This document shows, one piece after another, positions 14,176-22,211 of a stretch of 34,934 nucleotides of DNA; position 1 is the first letter of the stretch, and each line of letters starts with the position of its first letter. The stretch is taken from the NCBI RefSeq assembly GCF_000308835.1, contig NZ_BAGN01000136.1:1-34934 (forward strand), given 5' to 3'. The DNA comes from Nocardia vinacea NBRC 16497 (lineage in GTDB: Bacteria; Actinomycetota; Actinomycetes; Mycobacteriales; Mycobacteriaceae). The notes beneath the pieces are model-generated. The model was not told the DNA's origin. It ran no database searches and saw only the letters and a list, made by a program, of their open reading frames with translations. The translations under genes and the position numbers were made by a program.

Positions 14176-15747
14176 CTACTTTTGGCGCAGCGCCTTCATG
14201 ACGCCGAAATACAGCGTCATGGTCTTCGCCCACAGTTCCTCGGACATGCCGGGCAGCGGTGCGATCGGGAGCATCCGCTGCACCGCGATCGTCTGGGTGT
14301 CGATGTACTTCAACAACCCCTCCGGACCGTGCCGGCGCCCGGTACCCGAAATGCCGAGCCCACCCGATGGCGCGTCCGCACTACCCCAGGCCGCGATGAA
14401 GCCTTCGTTCACATTCACCGAACCCGCATTGATGCGCGCGGCTACCTGTCGACCTCGATCGACATCCTTGGTCCAGACACTCGCATTGAGTCCGTACGCG
14501 GTGTCATTGGCCTGTTCGACCGCCTCGTCGTCGCTGCCGACCCGATAGATCGATACCACCGGCCCGAAGGTCTCCTCGCGATACACCGTCATGCCGGGCC
14601 GCACCCCGGTCAGCACGGTGGGCTCGTAGAAGTACGGTCCGAGATCGGGACGCGCCTTACCGCCCGCCAGCACCGTCGCGCCCTTCGCGACGGCATCGTC
14701 GACATGCGCACTGACGGTGTCCAATTGGCGCTGGAACGTCAAAGACCCCATATCACTGGTGTAATCGAGCGCACCGCCCAATTCGATCGCCTGCACATGC
14801 TCGATGAATTCGCCGACGAATTGGTCATAAACCTTGTCGTGCACATAGATTCGCTCCATCGACTCGCACAGCTGCCCCGCCGAGGCGAAGCAGGCCCGAA
14901 TCGCGATCTTGGCCGCCCTGGACACATCCGCATCGGCCAGCACCAGCAGCGGGTTCTTGCCGCCGAGTTCGAGCGAATAGCCGATGAGCCGCTCTCCGGC
15001 CTGCTGCGCGATGGTCCGGCCGGTCGCACTGGACCCGGTGTAGTCGACATAATCGGCGCGCGCGATCACCTCACCGCCGATCACCGAACCACGGCCGAGC
15101 ACCGCCTGCCAGAGTCCGCGCGGCAGCCCGGCGCGCTCGGCGGCATCGATGGCCCATAGCGCGGTCAGCGCGGTCTGGTTATCCGGTCGCGCGACGACAG
15201 CATTCCCGGCAACCAGTGCGGGCAGCGCGTCGGAGACGGCCAGGGCCAGCGGATAGTTCCACGGCGAGATCACCGCGACCACGCCCTTGGGCCGATGCCG
15301 CACATCCACCTGGGTCAATACCGGCAGGACACCACGCGGCTTGCGGGTGGCCAACAGCTTGTTCGCGACCGACGCGTAGTACCTGGCATTGACCGCGACA
15401 TCCCCGACCTCGTCGAAGGCGTGCGCCCGGGACTTACCGGTCTCGGTCTGCACAATATCGAGGACGGTGTCCTGTTCGGCCAGCACGATGTCGTGGAATT
15501 TCCGCAGCACCGCGACCCGCTCGCGCACCGAGCGCCGCGCCCACTCCTGCTGCGCGGCGCGCGCGGTCGCGAAGGCGGTCTCGATATCGCCGGTCGAGGA
15601 CTGCGGCAGGTCCGCGATCTTGCGCCCGGTCGCGGGTGCGAAGACCTCGACCGCGGAGGCGCCGCCCGCGATCGCGCGATCTAGCAGGGGTTGTACCAGG
15701 GCCACGGGCAGGGCCGTCGGTTCGGTCAGCTGGCGGGCGGTCGTCAT
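14176..15747 (-). CDS. gabD2: Succinic-semialdehyde-type aldehyde dehydrogenase (GabD2 family)
   Basis: A 523-residue NAD(P)-dependent aldehyde dehydrogenase, closely following the pattern of mycobacterial GabD2. Landmarks are VISPWNYPLALAVSDALPAL, the cofactor-loop region YTGSSATGRTIAQQAG, the catalytic Glu in LELGGKNP, and the catalytic Cys in SAGQLCESMERIYV. It ends GRRHGPEGLLKYIDTQTIAV, as in that family. The reaction is oxidation of an aldehyde, classically succinic semialdehyde to succinate, although family members here may use longer aldehydes. AGGAGAGGG lies upstream of the ATG at 15747. It is followed by an SDR and preceded by a divergent TetR, so it is probably part of a TetR-controlled two-gene operon. 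The exact substrate is inferred only from family. Confidence 0.88.
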   Translation of the reverse strand: MTTARQLTEPTALPVALVQPLLDRAIAGGASAVEVFAPATGRKIADLPQSSTGDIETAFATARAAQQEWARRSVRERVAVLRKFHDIVLAEQDTVLDIVQTETGKSRAHAFDEVGDVAVNARYYASVANKLLATRKPRGVLPVLTQVDVRHRPKGVVAVISPWNYPLALAVSDALPALVAGNAVVARPDNQTALTALWAIDAAERAGLPRGLWQAVLGRGSVIGGEVIARADYVDYTGSSATGRTIAQQAGERLIGYSLELGGKNPLLVLADADVSRAAKIAIRACFASAGQLCESMERIYVHDKVYDQFVGEFIEHVQAIELGGALDYTSDMGSLTFQRQLDTVSAHVDDAVAKGATVLAGGKARPDLGPYFYEPTVLTGVRPGMTVYREETFGPVVSIYRVGSDDEAVEQANDTAYGLNASVWTKDVDRGRQVAARINAGSVNVNEGFIAAWGSADAPSGGLGISGTGRRHGPEGLLKYIDTQTIAVQRMLPIAPLPGMSEELWAKTMTLYFGVMKALRQK

Positions 15748-15815
15748 TGTCGGCCCTCTCCTGGGTCGGGCGCCTGCGCTGGACGAGGCGGTAAGCCGGG
15801 TTCAGCTATTTCCTG

Positions 15816-15827
15816 AACACTGGTGTT
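15816..15827. promoter_or_regulatory. TetR operator candidate (AACACTGGTGTT)
   Basis: AACAC-TG-GTGTT is a perfect short palindrome in the gap between the aldehyde dehydrogenase and TetR genes. It abuts TAGATT (15827-15832), a possible -10 for the TetR gene. A second small dyad, GTGTG-G-CACAC, lies at 15867-15877. Confidence 0.55.
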
Positions 15828-15911
15828 AGATTAATGCCGGTGCCGCACCTCGTGTCAAGCTGTCGGGTGTGGCACACAGACGGGTCAGGCTTCGAGTTGT
15901 GAGGCATCACC

Positions 15912-16607
15912 ATGTCCACTGACACTTCCCGGACGAATGGCGCGGCCCGCCGGGGCCGGCCACCGCAGACCCAGGAGCAGGCCGAGGAGGTCCGCGCCCG
16001 CATCGTGCTCGCCACCGCGGCGGTATTCACCCGCGGCGGCTCGCGCGGACTCAGCGTCGCCCAGATCATCGAACAGGCCGGACTGGCCCGACCCACCTTC
16101 TACCGTTACTTCGGCAATGCCACCGAACCGCTGCACGTCGTACTGGAGGCATCCAACGACGGCCTCGTCGACGGCATCCGCACGGCACTCACCGGTCCCG
16201 ACGAGCCCGTCGAACTCGGCATTCGTCTCATCGACGCCTACCTCGGCTGGGCCCGCGGGCACGGTGCGATGCTGCGTCCGCTGTTCGCCGAACTGCACGA
16301 TCCGGCCTCACCGGTATCGGCCTATCGCGAACGGGCACTGGACGATATCCGCGCGCTGGTGCGCGAAACGTTCACGGAATTGGGCCGTCCGGTCCCCTCA
16401 CCGCTGGATCTCGATGCGGCCCTGCATGTTTGCGAGTATGTGGTCTATCGAATTTCGGCGGGTACCGCGCCCGGCGCCGAGCCGGACGCGGAAACCGTTG
16501 CCGCCGGGCGACTCACCATGATCCGCGTGCTGCTCACCACGCTCGGTACCCGCGCCGATCTCGAATATGCCATGACACTGCCGGGTATCTTCCCGGCCGC
16601 GGAGTGA
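15912..16607 (+). CDS. TetR/AcrR-family regulator, divergent from the aldehyde dehydrogenase operon
   Basis: A 231-residue TetR-type repressor. The helix-turn-helix is near residues 25-70: RARIVLATAAVFTRGGSRGL, then VAQIIEQAGLARPTFYRYFG. The rest is the all-helical ligand-binding and dimer domain. The ATG at 15912 follows GAGG. The 164-bp gap to the divergent aldehyde dehydrogenase holds an AACACTGGTGTT palindrome, suggesting control of the aldehyde dehydrogenase-SDR operon plus autoregulation. The inducer is unknown, likely an aldehyde-pathway intermediate. The gene is convergent with the VanB-type reductase, whose stop lies 3 bp away. Confidence 0.9.
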   Translation: MSTDTSRTNGAARRGRPPQTQEQAEEVRARIVLATAAVFTRGGSRGLSVAQIIEQAGLARPTFYRYFGNATEPLHVVLEASNDGLVDGIRTALTGPDEPVELGIRLIDAYLGWARGHGAMLRPLFAELHDPASPVSAYRERALDDIRALVRETFTELGRPVPSPLDLDAALHVCEYVVYRISAGTAPGAEPDAETVAAGRLTMIRVLLTTLGTRADLEYAMTLPGIFPAAE

Positions 16608-16609
16608 AT

Positions 16610-17680
16610 CTACAGATCGAGTTCGAGTTCGCCACTGCGAGCACGCGATACGCAGGTGAGCATCGCACTGTTCCGATCGCCGGGCAGTAGCGCCCGGTCC
16701 CGGTGCTCGACCTCACCGGCGAGCACACTCGCCCGGCACGTCCCACAGAAACCCTGCTGGCAGGAGTACGCGACACCGGGCACCGCCCGCCGGATCGCGG
16801 TCAGCGCGGACTCATCGGCCGCGACATCGACCTCGGTTCCACTGCGGCGCAATCGAATACGGAACGGCGCGCCGTCGCTGACCGGTACCGCCGAAAAGCG
16901 CTCGGTATGCAGCGACGCCGTCGGATCATGCAACAGCAGCACCTTGCGCGCGGCTTCCGCCAATGCCGGTGGTCCGCAGACATATACCGCGGCACCGGTC
17001 GGCGTTTGTTCGAAGATCATCCGCGGATCCGGCACCCCGAACTCGTCGTCGGGTCGGACCACCACATCACCACCGGTGAAGTGGGCGAGCTCGTACAGGA
17101 ACGGCATCCGCGCCCGCGAGCGCCCGAAATACATGAGCCGCCACGGTATTCCGGCACGTTCGGTGGCGGTGACCATCGGCAGAATCGGCGTGATCCCGAT
17201 ACCGCCCGCCACGAAGAAATACTCTGGTGCGTCGATGAGCGGGAACGCATTGCGCGGGCCCCGCACCCACAGTCGGTCGCCGACGCGCAGCTGCTCGTGG
17301 ATCTCGGGGGAACCACCGTCGCCATCGGCGATGTACCGCACCGCGATTCGGTAGCAGCTGCGATCCTCCGGGTCGCTGTTCAGCGAATACTGCCGCTGCC
17401 GACCCGACGGCAGGAATACATCGATATGGGCGCCCGGCGTCCAGGCGGGCAGGTCCGCGCCGCCTGGATCGCACAGGGTCAGGCTGACCACCTCGTCGGC
17501 CTCGGCCTCGATTCCCATGATCGCCAGCTCGAAATCGTAGCCGGTGCGCCGCACCGGCTGTGGCCGCGAAAGCAGCTGCGCCGCTTTCCCTTCGGTGAAT
17601 ACCCGCTTGTAGGTGTCCACCGCCGACGCGATCATCCGCAGCCCGGCGCCCGGCCGGAACTGCTCCTCCACGGCGGTCAC
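16610..17680 (-). CDS. VanB/PDR-type flavin reductase with C-terminal [2Fe-2S] ferredoxin domain
   Basis: A 356-residue electron-transfer protein. The flavin-binding barrel has PGAHIDVFLPSGRQRQYSL near residues 90-112, the NAD-binding domain has FVAGGIGITPILPM near 165, and the C-terminal plant-type ferredoxin has CQQGFCGTC near 310 plus a fourth Cys in LTCVSR. Such proteins pass electrons from NAD(P)H to an oxygenase. It starts at GTG and overlaps the upstream metal-dependent hydrolase gene by 4 bp (GTGA), so the two are translationally coupled. The N-terminal ~45 residues precede the barrel and carry a helix seen in many actinobacterial members. Coupling suggests it is the reductase for the di-iron-like partner; that is inference. 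Confidence 0.9.
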   Translation of the reverse strand: MTAVEEQFRPGAGLRMIASAVDTYKRVFTEGKAAQLLSRPQPVRRTGYDFELAIMGIEAEADEVVSLTLCDPGGADLPAWTPGAHIDVFLPSGRQRQYSLNSDPEDRSCYRIAVRYIADGDGGSPEIHEQLRVGDRLWVRGPRNAFPLIDAPEYFFVAGGIGITPILPMVTATERAGIPWRLMYFGRSRARMPFLYELAHFTGGDVVVRPDDEFGVPDPRMIFEQTPTGAAVYVCGPPALAEAARKVLLLHDPTASLHTERFSAVPVSDGAPFRIRLRRSGTEVDVAADESALTAIRRAVPGVAYSCQQGFCGTCRASVLAGEVEHRDRALLPGDRNSAMLTCVSRARSGELELDL

Positions 17681-18567
17681 GACTCCGCCTCGCTGCGCTC
17701 GGTCACTGACCGTGCCGCCGGCGACTGCGCGAGGTAGCGCAGCGCGTTATCCATCGGACCGAGTTGGGAGGGATGGAATCCCGGCCGCAGGTACCGCGGA
17801 ATCTCGGTCAAAAAGGTGGTGAAGTTCGGAACCACACCGCGCAGCGAGGCGCTGGCCATCTGTAGCGGCCACCATCGGCCCTTATTCGGCGATGGGTCCC
17901 GCTGGAAGAGGTAGGCACTCGAAATCACGAACAGCGCGAGCAATCCCGAACTGGCGATCAACGCCTGACGCGCCTTGCGGGCATAGCCGCCGTCGAGATG
18001 CATGTACGCGTCGTAGACCACGCTGCGATGTTCGACCTCCTCGGCGCCGTGCCAGCGGACGAGATCCAGCATTGCCGGATGCATCCCCTTGGCCGCCAAT
18101 TTGTCATTGGTGAGCAGCCATTCGCCGATGACGGCGGTGTAGTGCTCCATCCCCGCGAACAGGGCCAGTCGCTCGCACAGCCATTCGTGTCTGGCCCGGC
18201 CGGACAGTCCGTGGTCGCCGAGCAGCCGATCGATCAGCCAGGCGACGCGATCCACCATCGGCCCGACCTCGAGTCCGAGGCGTTCCAGTTGCCGGCGGGC
18301 CTTTTCGTGAGAACCGGCGTGCATCGTCTCCTGACCGATGAAGCCACGGACCTCTTCCCGCAATCGCTCATCGTCGATCAGCGGTAAGGCCTCGGCCAGC
18401 GCCTGCGCCATGGCCCGCTCGCCTTCAGGGAGCACCAGGTGCATCACATTGATGATGTGGGTGGCCATGACTTCGCCGGGGATGTAGTGCATCGGCACCG
18501 AATCGAAATCGAAGCTGACGTCCCGCGCGTTGATGGCATGAGCCTGATCGGCGTAAGCAGTGCCCAT
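17677..18567 (-). CDS. 'Metal-dependent hydrolase' family protein with ferritin-like di-iron motifs
   Basis: A 296-residue helical protein of the family annotated as predicted metal-dependent hydrolase. Metal-ligand-like motifs are spread over helices: GQETMHAGSHEKA near residues 78-90, GMEHYTAVIGEW near 139 and HGAEEVEHRSVVYDAY near 175. Paired E...ExxH motifs of this kind are typical of di-iron ferritin-like oxygenases. A hydrophobic helix follows (ALIASSGLLALFVISSAYLF), which may give membrane association. It is the first gene of a two-gene operon with a ferredoxin-type reductase, which fits an oxidative rather than hydrolytic role. A strong -35/-10 promoter and two tandem operators lie just upstream. 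The substrate is unknown. Confidence 0.8.
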   Translation of the reverse strand: MGTAYADQAHAINARDVSFDFDSVPMHYIPGEVMATHIINVMHLVLPEGERAMAQALAEALPLIDDERLREEVRGFIGQETMHAGSHEKARRQLERLGLEVGPMVDRVAWLIDRLLGDHGLSGRARHEWLCERLALFAGMEHYTAVIGEWLLTNDKLAAKGMHPAMLDLVRWHGAEEVEHRSVVYDAYMHLDGGYARKARQALIASSGLLALFVISSAYLFQRDPSPNKGRWWPLQMASASLRGVVPNFTTFLTEIPRYLRPGFHPSQLGPMDNALRYLAQSPAARSVTERSEAES

Positions 18568-18600
18568 CTGATGGTCCTCACGTCTGGTCCCTGGACAATC

Positions 18601-18629
18601 AATGTATTGCCGACATCAAATGCTGTCAA
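18601..18629 (-). promoter_or_regulatory. Strong housekeeping-type promoter of the hydrolase-reductase operon
   Basis: On the minus strand, TTGACA (18624-18629), a 17-bp spacer, then TACATT (18601-18606). This is a near-consensus sigma-70 promoter. Transcription would begin about 27 bases before the ATG at 18567, which has GAGG upstream. Confidence 0.75.
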
Positions 18630-18643
18630 CATCACATGATGTC
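18612..18643. promoter_or_regulatory. Two abutting 16-bp TetR operators
   Basis: GACATCAAATGCTGTC (18612-18627) and AACATCACATGATGTC (18628-18643) share the dyad ACATCA-NA-TG[AC]TGTC and lie back to back. The first fills the spacer and part of the -35 of the leftward promoter; the second covers the rest of the -35 and the upstream region. Bound repressor would block the promoter directly. Confidence 0.7.
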
Positions 18644-18671
18644 AACTTCCCGACTATGGGAGGATCGGGCC

Positions 18672-19358
18672 ATGAACGACGCCGTTTCCGATGGATCGAT
18701 ACCGGGTATGCGCCGCTGGCGCGGCACGCCCCCGGCCGACCGAATCGCCGCGCGCCGCGAACAGCTCATCGAGGCCGCCATCGAGTTGATGGCCACGATC
18801 GGAGCCTCCGACATCTCCATGCGCGGGGTCTGCAGGCAGGCCGGACTCACCGAGCGCTACTTCTACGAGAGCTTCCCGAATCTGGACAAACTGCTCACCG
18901 CGGCATTGGAAGCGGTTGTTCTCGGCGCACAGGAACGACTGCTCGCGGCGCTGGCCACCGCACCGCCCGAACCGCAAAAACTATTTCGCCACGCCATTTC
19001 GGCATTCACCGATTATCTGGTCGAGGATCGCCGCCGCGGCCAGATCATGTTCGTGGAATCGCAGGCCACCCGGGTACTCGGCGACCGAGGCAATGAGCTC
19101 ATCGAACTGTTCACCGCCCCGATCGCGCTAACGATCGGGTTGGGTGCCGACAGTCCGCAGATACCACCGGACCAGTACGAGAACAGCCTCAACTCGAACG
19201 CCATTTTCGGCGCGATGGCGTATATGTACCGCCCGTGGCTGGACGGCACCATCGATATTCCGCGCGAACGGTTCGACGACCATGCGACCAGCGTGTTGCG
19301 CAATATCGCGGCCGCGCGGTCGTCCGAGCCGCCCGCAGGCGCACTGAGCAGCCGTTAG
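18672..19358 (+). CDS. TetR-family regulator, divergent from the hydrolase-reductase operon
   Basis: A 228-residue TetR-type protein. The helix-turn-helix region is RREQLIEAAIELMATIGASD followed by SMRGVCRQAGLTERYFYESF at about residues 30-70. The C-terminal region is helical, without a recognisable ligand signature. The ATG at 18672 follows GGAGGA with good spacing; the frame runs 36 bp further upstream into the operators. Its probable target is the divergent promoter at 18601-18629 through the tandem sites. Its 3' end overlaps that of the convergent monooxygenase gene by 4 bp (TTAG shared), so the two transcripts are antisense at their ends. Whether it also controls the monooxygenase is unknown. 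Confidence 0.9.
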   Translation: MNDAVSDGSIPGMRRWRGTPPADRIAARREQLIEAAIELMATIGASDISMRGVCRQAGLTERYFYESFPNLDKLLTAALEAVVLGAQERLLAALATAPPEPQKLFRHAISAFTDYLVEDRRRGQIMFVESQATRVLGDRGNELIELFTAPIALTIGLGADSPQIPPDQYENSLNSNAIFGAMAYMYRPWLDGTIDIPRERFDDHATSVLRNIAAARSSEPPAGALSSR

Positions 19359-20848
19359 CCCTGTGTGGATACCGGATCCCGATCCCGCGACCGTTCGAAC
19401 ACCATCGCGCGATCGGTGATCTTGCCGTGGCGCAGCGTGATGAGATCGCGTAGGTAATTCATGCGTAGGCGCCACGGCGCCTTGGTGCCCTGTATCGGGA
19501 ATTGGCTGGCGGCGCGCTGCACATAACCCGGATTGAAATTCAGGAATAGCGACGCCGCGCCGACGGACGGATCACGCACCGGCGTGCAGCGGGCGTATCC
19601 GTTGCCGTACATGTGGCGCAGCAGCCGAACGACATACTCGCACACCAGATCCGCCTTCAGCGTCCAGGAGGCATTGGTGTATCCGATGATGTACGCGAAA
19701 TTCGGCACATCCGACAGCATCATGGCCTTGTAGGCCATATGTTGCGCGAGGTGCACCGGCTGTCCGTCGACGGCGAGTTCGATGCCGCCGAAGGCGAGCA
19801 GATTCAAACCCGTTGCGGTGATGACGATGTCGGCATCGAGAGTCGCACCGGAGGCGAGGGCCAGGCCCGTCTCGGTGAATGTCTCGACCGTATCGGTCAC
19901 GACGTCCAATCGCCCCTTGCGGATCGCGCGGAAGAAATCGCCATTCGGGGCCAAGCACAGTCGCTGATCCCAGGGGTTGTAGGTCGGGGTGAAATGGGTA
20001 TCGATGTCGTAGCCCTCGGGCAGCCAGCGCCGCTGCCAGCCCTTGATCCGCTTGCGCATGTATTGCGGATACCGTTGGCTCAGTTGGTAGATCACGGTTG
20101 CCAGCGCCACATTTTCGGCCCTGGCCACCGCGTAGGCGGCGCGGGTCGGCAGGAATTTGCGCACCTTGACGGCGAGGGCGTCGCGGGCGGGTGCGGAGAT
20201 GATGTAGCTCGGTGAGCGTTGCAGCATCGTCACGTGCGCGCCCTGGTCGGTCAGTGCCGGTCCCAGCGTGACCGCGGTCGCGCCGCTGCCGATCAGCACC
20301 ACGCGCTTGCCCGCGACATCCAGATCGCGCGGCCAGTGCTGCGGGTGGATGATCGGCCCGGCGAAACGCTCGGTACCCGCGAATTCCGGGGTGTAGCCCT
20401 CGTCATAGCGGTAGTAACCGGAGCAGCAGAACAGGAATCCGGCTGTGAGAGTGACGGTTTCGCCGGTATCGGTGCGTTCGGCGCGCACCGTCCACTGGTT
20501 TTCCCGCGATGACCATTCGGCGCCGACGACCCGATGATGGAAGCGGATATGGCGGTCGATCCCGCTCTCGGCGGCTGTGGCGCGGACATAGTCGAGGATG
20601 TCTGCGCCGTCGGCGATCGAATACTCCCCCAGCCACGGACGGAAGCGGTAGCCGAGGGTGTACATATCGGAATCGGACCGGATTCCCGGATAGCGGAACA
20701 GGTCCCAGGTACCGCCGATCGCGTCGCGGCTCTCCAGAATCGTGTAGCTCTTCTCCGGGAAGGCCCGCCGCAGGTGATACACCGCGCCTATGCCGGACAG
20801 TCCGGCACCGACAATGAGCACATCGACATGCTCGCCAGCGATCCTCAT
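19355..20848 (-). CDS. EthA-like FAD-containing Baeyer-Villiger monooxygenase
   Basis: A 497-residue flavoprotein very close in pattern to mycobacterial EthA. It has the FAD Rossmann motif DVLIVGAGLSGIGAV near residue 9, GGTWDLFRYPGIRSDSDMYT near 45-64, the BVMO fingerprint region ending FAGPIIHPQHWPRDLDVAG near 150-170, and the second Rossmann VVLIGSGATAVTLGPAL near 173. The C-terminal PWRLRMNYLRDLITLRHGKI matches EthA. Such enzymes insert oxygen next to ketones using NADPH and O2, and EthA activates thioamide prodrugs. Unlike the M. tuberculosis arrangement, no EthR-type repressor is divergent from it; the nearby TetR is convergent and overlaps by 4 bp. The ATG at 20848 is supported by immediate homology. 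Confidence 0.92.
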   Translation of the reverse strand: MRIAGEHVDVLIVGAGLSGIGAVYHLRRAFPEKSYTILESRDAIGGTWDLFRYPGIRSDSDMYTLGYRFRPWLGEYSIADGADILDYVRATAAESGIDRHIRFHHRVVGAEWSSRENQWTVRAERTDTGETVTLTAGFLFCCSGYYRYDEGYTPEFAGTERFAGPIIHPQHWPRDLDVAGKRVVLIGSGATAVTLGPALTDQGAHVTMLQRSPSYIISAPARDALAVKVRKFLPTRAAYAVARAENVALATVIYQLSQRYPQYMRKRIKGWQRRWLPEGYDIDTHFTPTYNPWDQRLCLAPNGDFFRAIRKGRLDVVTDTVETFTETGLALASGATLDADIVITATGLNLLAFGGIELAVDGQPVHLAQHMAYKAMMLSDVPNFAYIIGYTNASWTLKADLVCEYVVRLLRHMYGNGYARCTPVRDPSVGAASLFLNFNPGYVQRAASQFPIQGTKAPWRLRMNYLRDLITLRHGKITDRAMVFERSRDRDPVSTQG

Positions 20849-20982
20849 CGATCTCGTCCTCCGATATTCGACGGCGCGACTCGCACCGACTTCACACCTC
20901 CAGCCTATCCGTCGCGGTTTGGTCGAGGATCGTGCAGCCGGAGTCGGCGAAAACGCCCGGTTTCGCGGATCTGTATTTCGAT

Positions 20983-21008
20983 GGAACCGTTTCGTCGGCG
21001 CGTGCGTC
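20983..21008 (+). promoter_or_regulatory. ECF-type promoter (GGAAC-N17-CGTC) before the type VII-like gene
   Basis: GGAAC at 20983-20987 and CGTC at 21005-21008 are separated by 17 bp, matching the GGAAC/CGTC pattern of mycobacterial SigM-type and related ECF promoters. Transcription would start near 21015, upstream of GGAAGGGG (21031) and the ATG at 21047. The rest of the 198-bp gap shows nothing else clear. Confidence 0.55.
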
Positions 21009-21046
21009 TCTATGATCAGACGGGACTAGTGGAAGGGGCGACCGCT

Positions 21047-21436
21047 ATGGCTGTTGACAGCCCGTTCGGCGGGTATATCGAGGATGCGAAGACCGGCGCG
21101 CTGAAGGTGCGGATGGAGCCGCAGGCGTTTCTGGATATCGACGCGGCCTGCCAGAACTTGATCGACGAGCTTACGGTCGCGCAATACGATGCCCGGTCGC
21201 TCGGCGAGAAGGAGTCCTGGGGACTCGGCGAGAACAATCCCCGGCTCACTTCCGCCATCGAGCTGGTGAAGTTGTTCCGGGAGAAGGCCTTCGGCGGCCC
21301 GAACAATGCGTACGACACCCTCGGCGACTACATAACGGTCGCCACCGAAATCCAGAGCCTGTTCAAGACCATCCGCGACACCTACGAGCAGACCGACGCC
21401 GAGTTCGCCCGTCAGCTTCGCGAGATCCGCGTATGA
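21047..21436 (+). CDS. Small helical protein with type VII secretion-like features
   Basis: A 129-residue, largely helical protein. No signal peptide is seen. Two long helical regions flank a turn with WGLGENNP, a W-x-x-G variant of the WXG hinge. The C-terminus has TYEQTDAEFARQLREIRV, whose Y-x-x-x-D matches the general type VII secretion signal. It is longer than a canonical ~100-residue WXG100 protein. The ATG at 21047 follows GGAAGGGG. Its stop overlaps the start of a DUF3558-type lipoprotein gene (ATGA), so the two are coupled. No secretion-machine genes are in the window. It could alternatively be a cytoplasmic or surface helical protein; the export call is inference. Confidence 0.65.
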   Translation: MAVDSPFGGYIEDAKTGALKVRMEPQAFLDIDAACQNLIDELTVAQYDARSLGEKESWGLGENNPRLTSAIELVKLFREKAFGGPNNAYDTLGDYITVATEIQSLFKTIRDTYEQTDAEFARQLREIRV

Positions 21437-22008
21437 GCGAGCGATCGCATCGGCGGTTGGCCGGTGCGGCGGTGCCGGTAGCAGTGCTGGCGCTTGTCAC
21501 CGCATGCACCAGCGACAAGGGTTCAGCGACCCCCGAGAGCACCACCCCGGCCGCCTCGACCTCAGCGGTAGGATCGACCAGCGCGACCGCGACCGCGTTC
21601 GATCCCTGCACCGCGTTGACGCCGCAATTTCTGGCTCAGCGTCAATGGGATGCCCGAGCTCCAGAGCACAAGCAAACCACCACCGGTGCGTTCACCTGGA
21701 AAGGTTGTGCGTACCTGGCACAGGCGCGTTACACCTTCGGCGTCCAGACGACCAACGGGACCCTCGCCCAGGTACGCGAAAAGTTCCCCGCCGCAACCGA
21801 ACTCACCATCGACGGCCGCAAGGCCCTGCGCTACGAGGCCCGCCCCGACGTCCCCGGCGGTTGCACCGTCAATATCGATATGAAATCCGGCTCCCTCTAC
21901 ATCCTCGTGGACGACCCCCGCGGCCTCCATCCCCGCAAACTCTCCCCTTGCGATAATGTCACCGAGATCGCCGAAGCCGTCGTCCCACTGCTCCCCCAAG
22001 GCAGCTGA
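21433..22008 (+). CDS. DUF3558-type lipoprotein
   Basis: A 191-residue predicted lipoprotein. The signal is MSERSHRRLAGAAVPVAVLA with lipobox LVTAC, lipidated Cys near residue 25, followed by a Ser/Thr/Ala/Pro-rich linker. The mature domain has four cysteines (FDPCTAL, WKGCAYL, GGCTVNI, LSPCDNV) in the spacing of actinobacterial DUF3558 proteins and probably forms two disulfides. It would be anchored on the outer face of the cytoplasmic membrane. No function is established for the family that I can name with confidence. It overlaps the upstream type VII-like gene by 4 bp and is followed by a hairpin terminator 20 bp after the stop. Confidence 0.88.
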   Translation: MSERSHRRLAGAAVPVAVLALVTACTSDKGSATPESTTPAASTSAVGSTSATATAFDPCTALTPQFLAQRQWDARAPEHKQTTTGAFTWKGCAYLAQARYTFGVQTTNGTLAQVREKFPAATELTIDGRKALRYEARPDVPGGCTVNIDMKSGSLYILVDDPRGLHPRKLSPCDNVTEIAEAVVPLLPQGS

Positions 22009-22027
22009 CAGGTTGCCACTCCGGGGC

Positions 22028-22054
22028 CGATCCGGTTATTCCGCAACCGGATCG
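22028..22054 (+). terminator. Hairpin terminator after the lipoprotein gene
   Basis: CGATCCGGTT-attccgc-AACCGGATCG is a perfect 10-bp stem with a 7-base loop, 20 bp after the lipoprotein stop codon. No T-run follows, which is common in high-GC actinobacteria. Confidence 0.7.
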
Positions 22055-22135
22055 CCCGAAACTCGCCACCCGCGTTCGATACCGCGCATCAGCGCCGGAT
22101 ACACCAGCAGATGGCGGAACGGCAGGGCACCGATC
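22036..22135 (-). pseudogene. Possible C-terminal gene remnant
   Basis: On the minus strand, a frame with no start reads GALPFRHLLVYPALMRGIER then GWRVSGDPVAE and a TAA stop. The composition is protein-like, but I do not recognise the family and it overlaps the hairpin. The rest of 22009-22211 holds nothing I can name. Confidence 0.25.
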
Positions 22136-22211
22136 GCAGCACCGCGCCGACGTTGTGGGGGGTCGTGCGCGCCGCGGACCTACTGTTCGGCGATGTGCCG
22201 GAGCACTGAAA

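Noticed and set aside
18672..20848. TetR plus monooxygenase as an EthR/EthA pair
   Set aside because: The genes are convergent with overlapping ends, and the TetR operators lie at the opposite promoter. EthR-EthA control normally uses a divergent gap.
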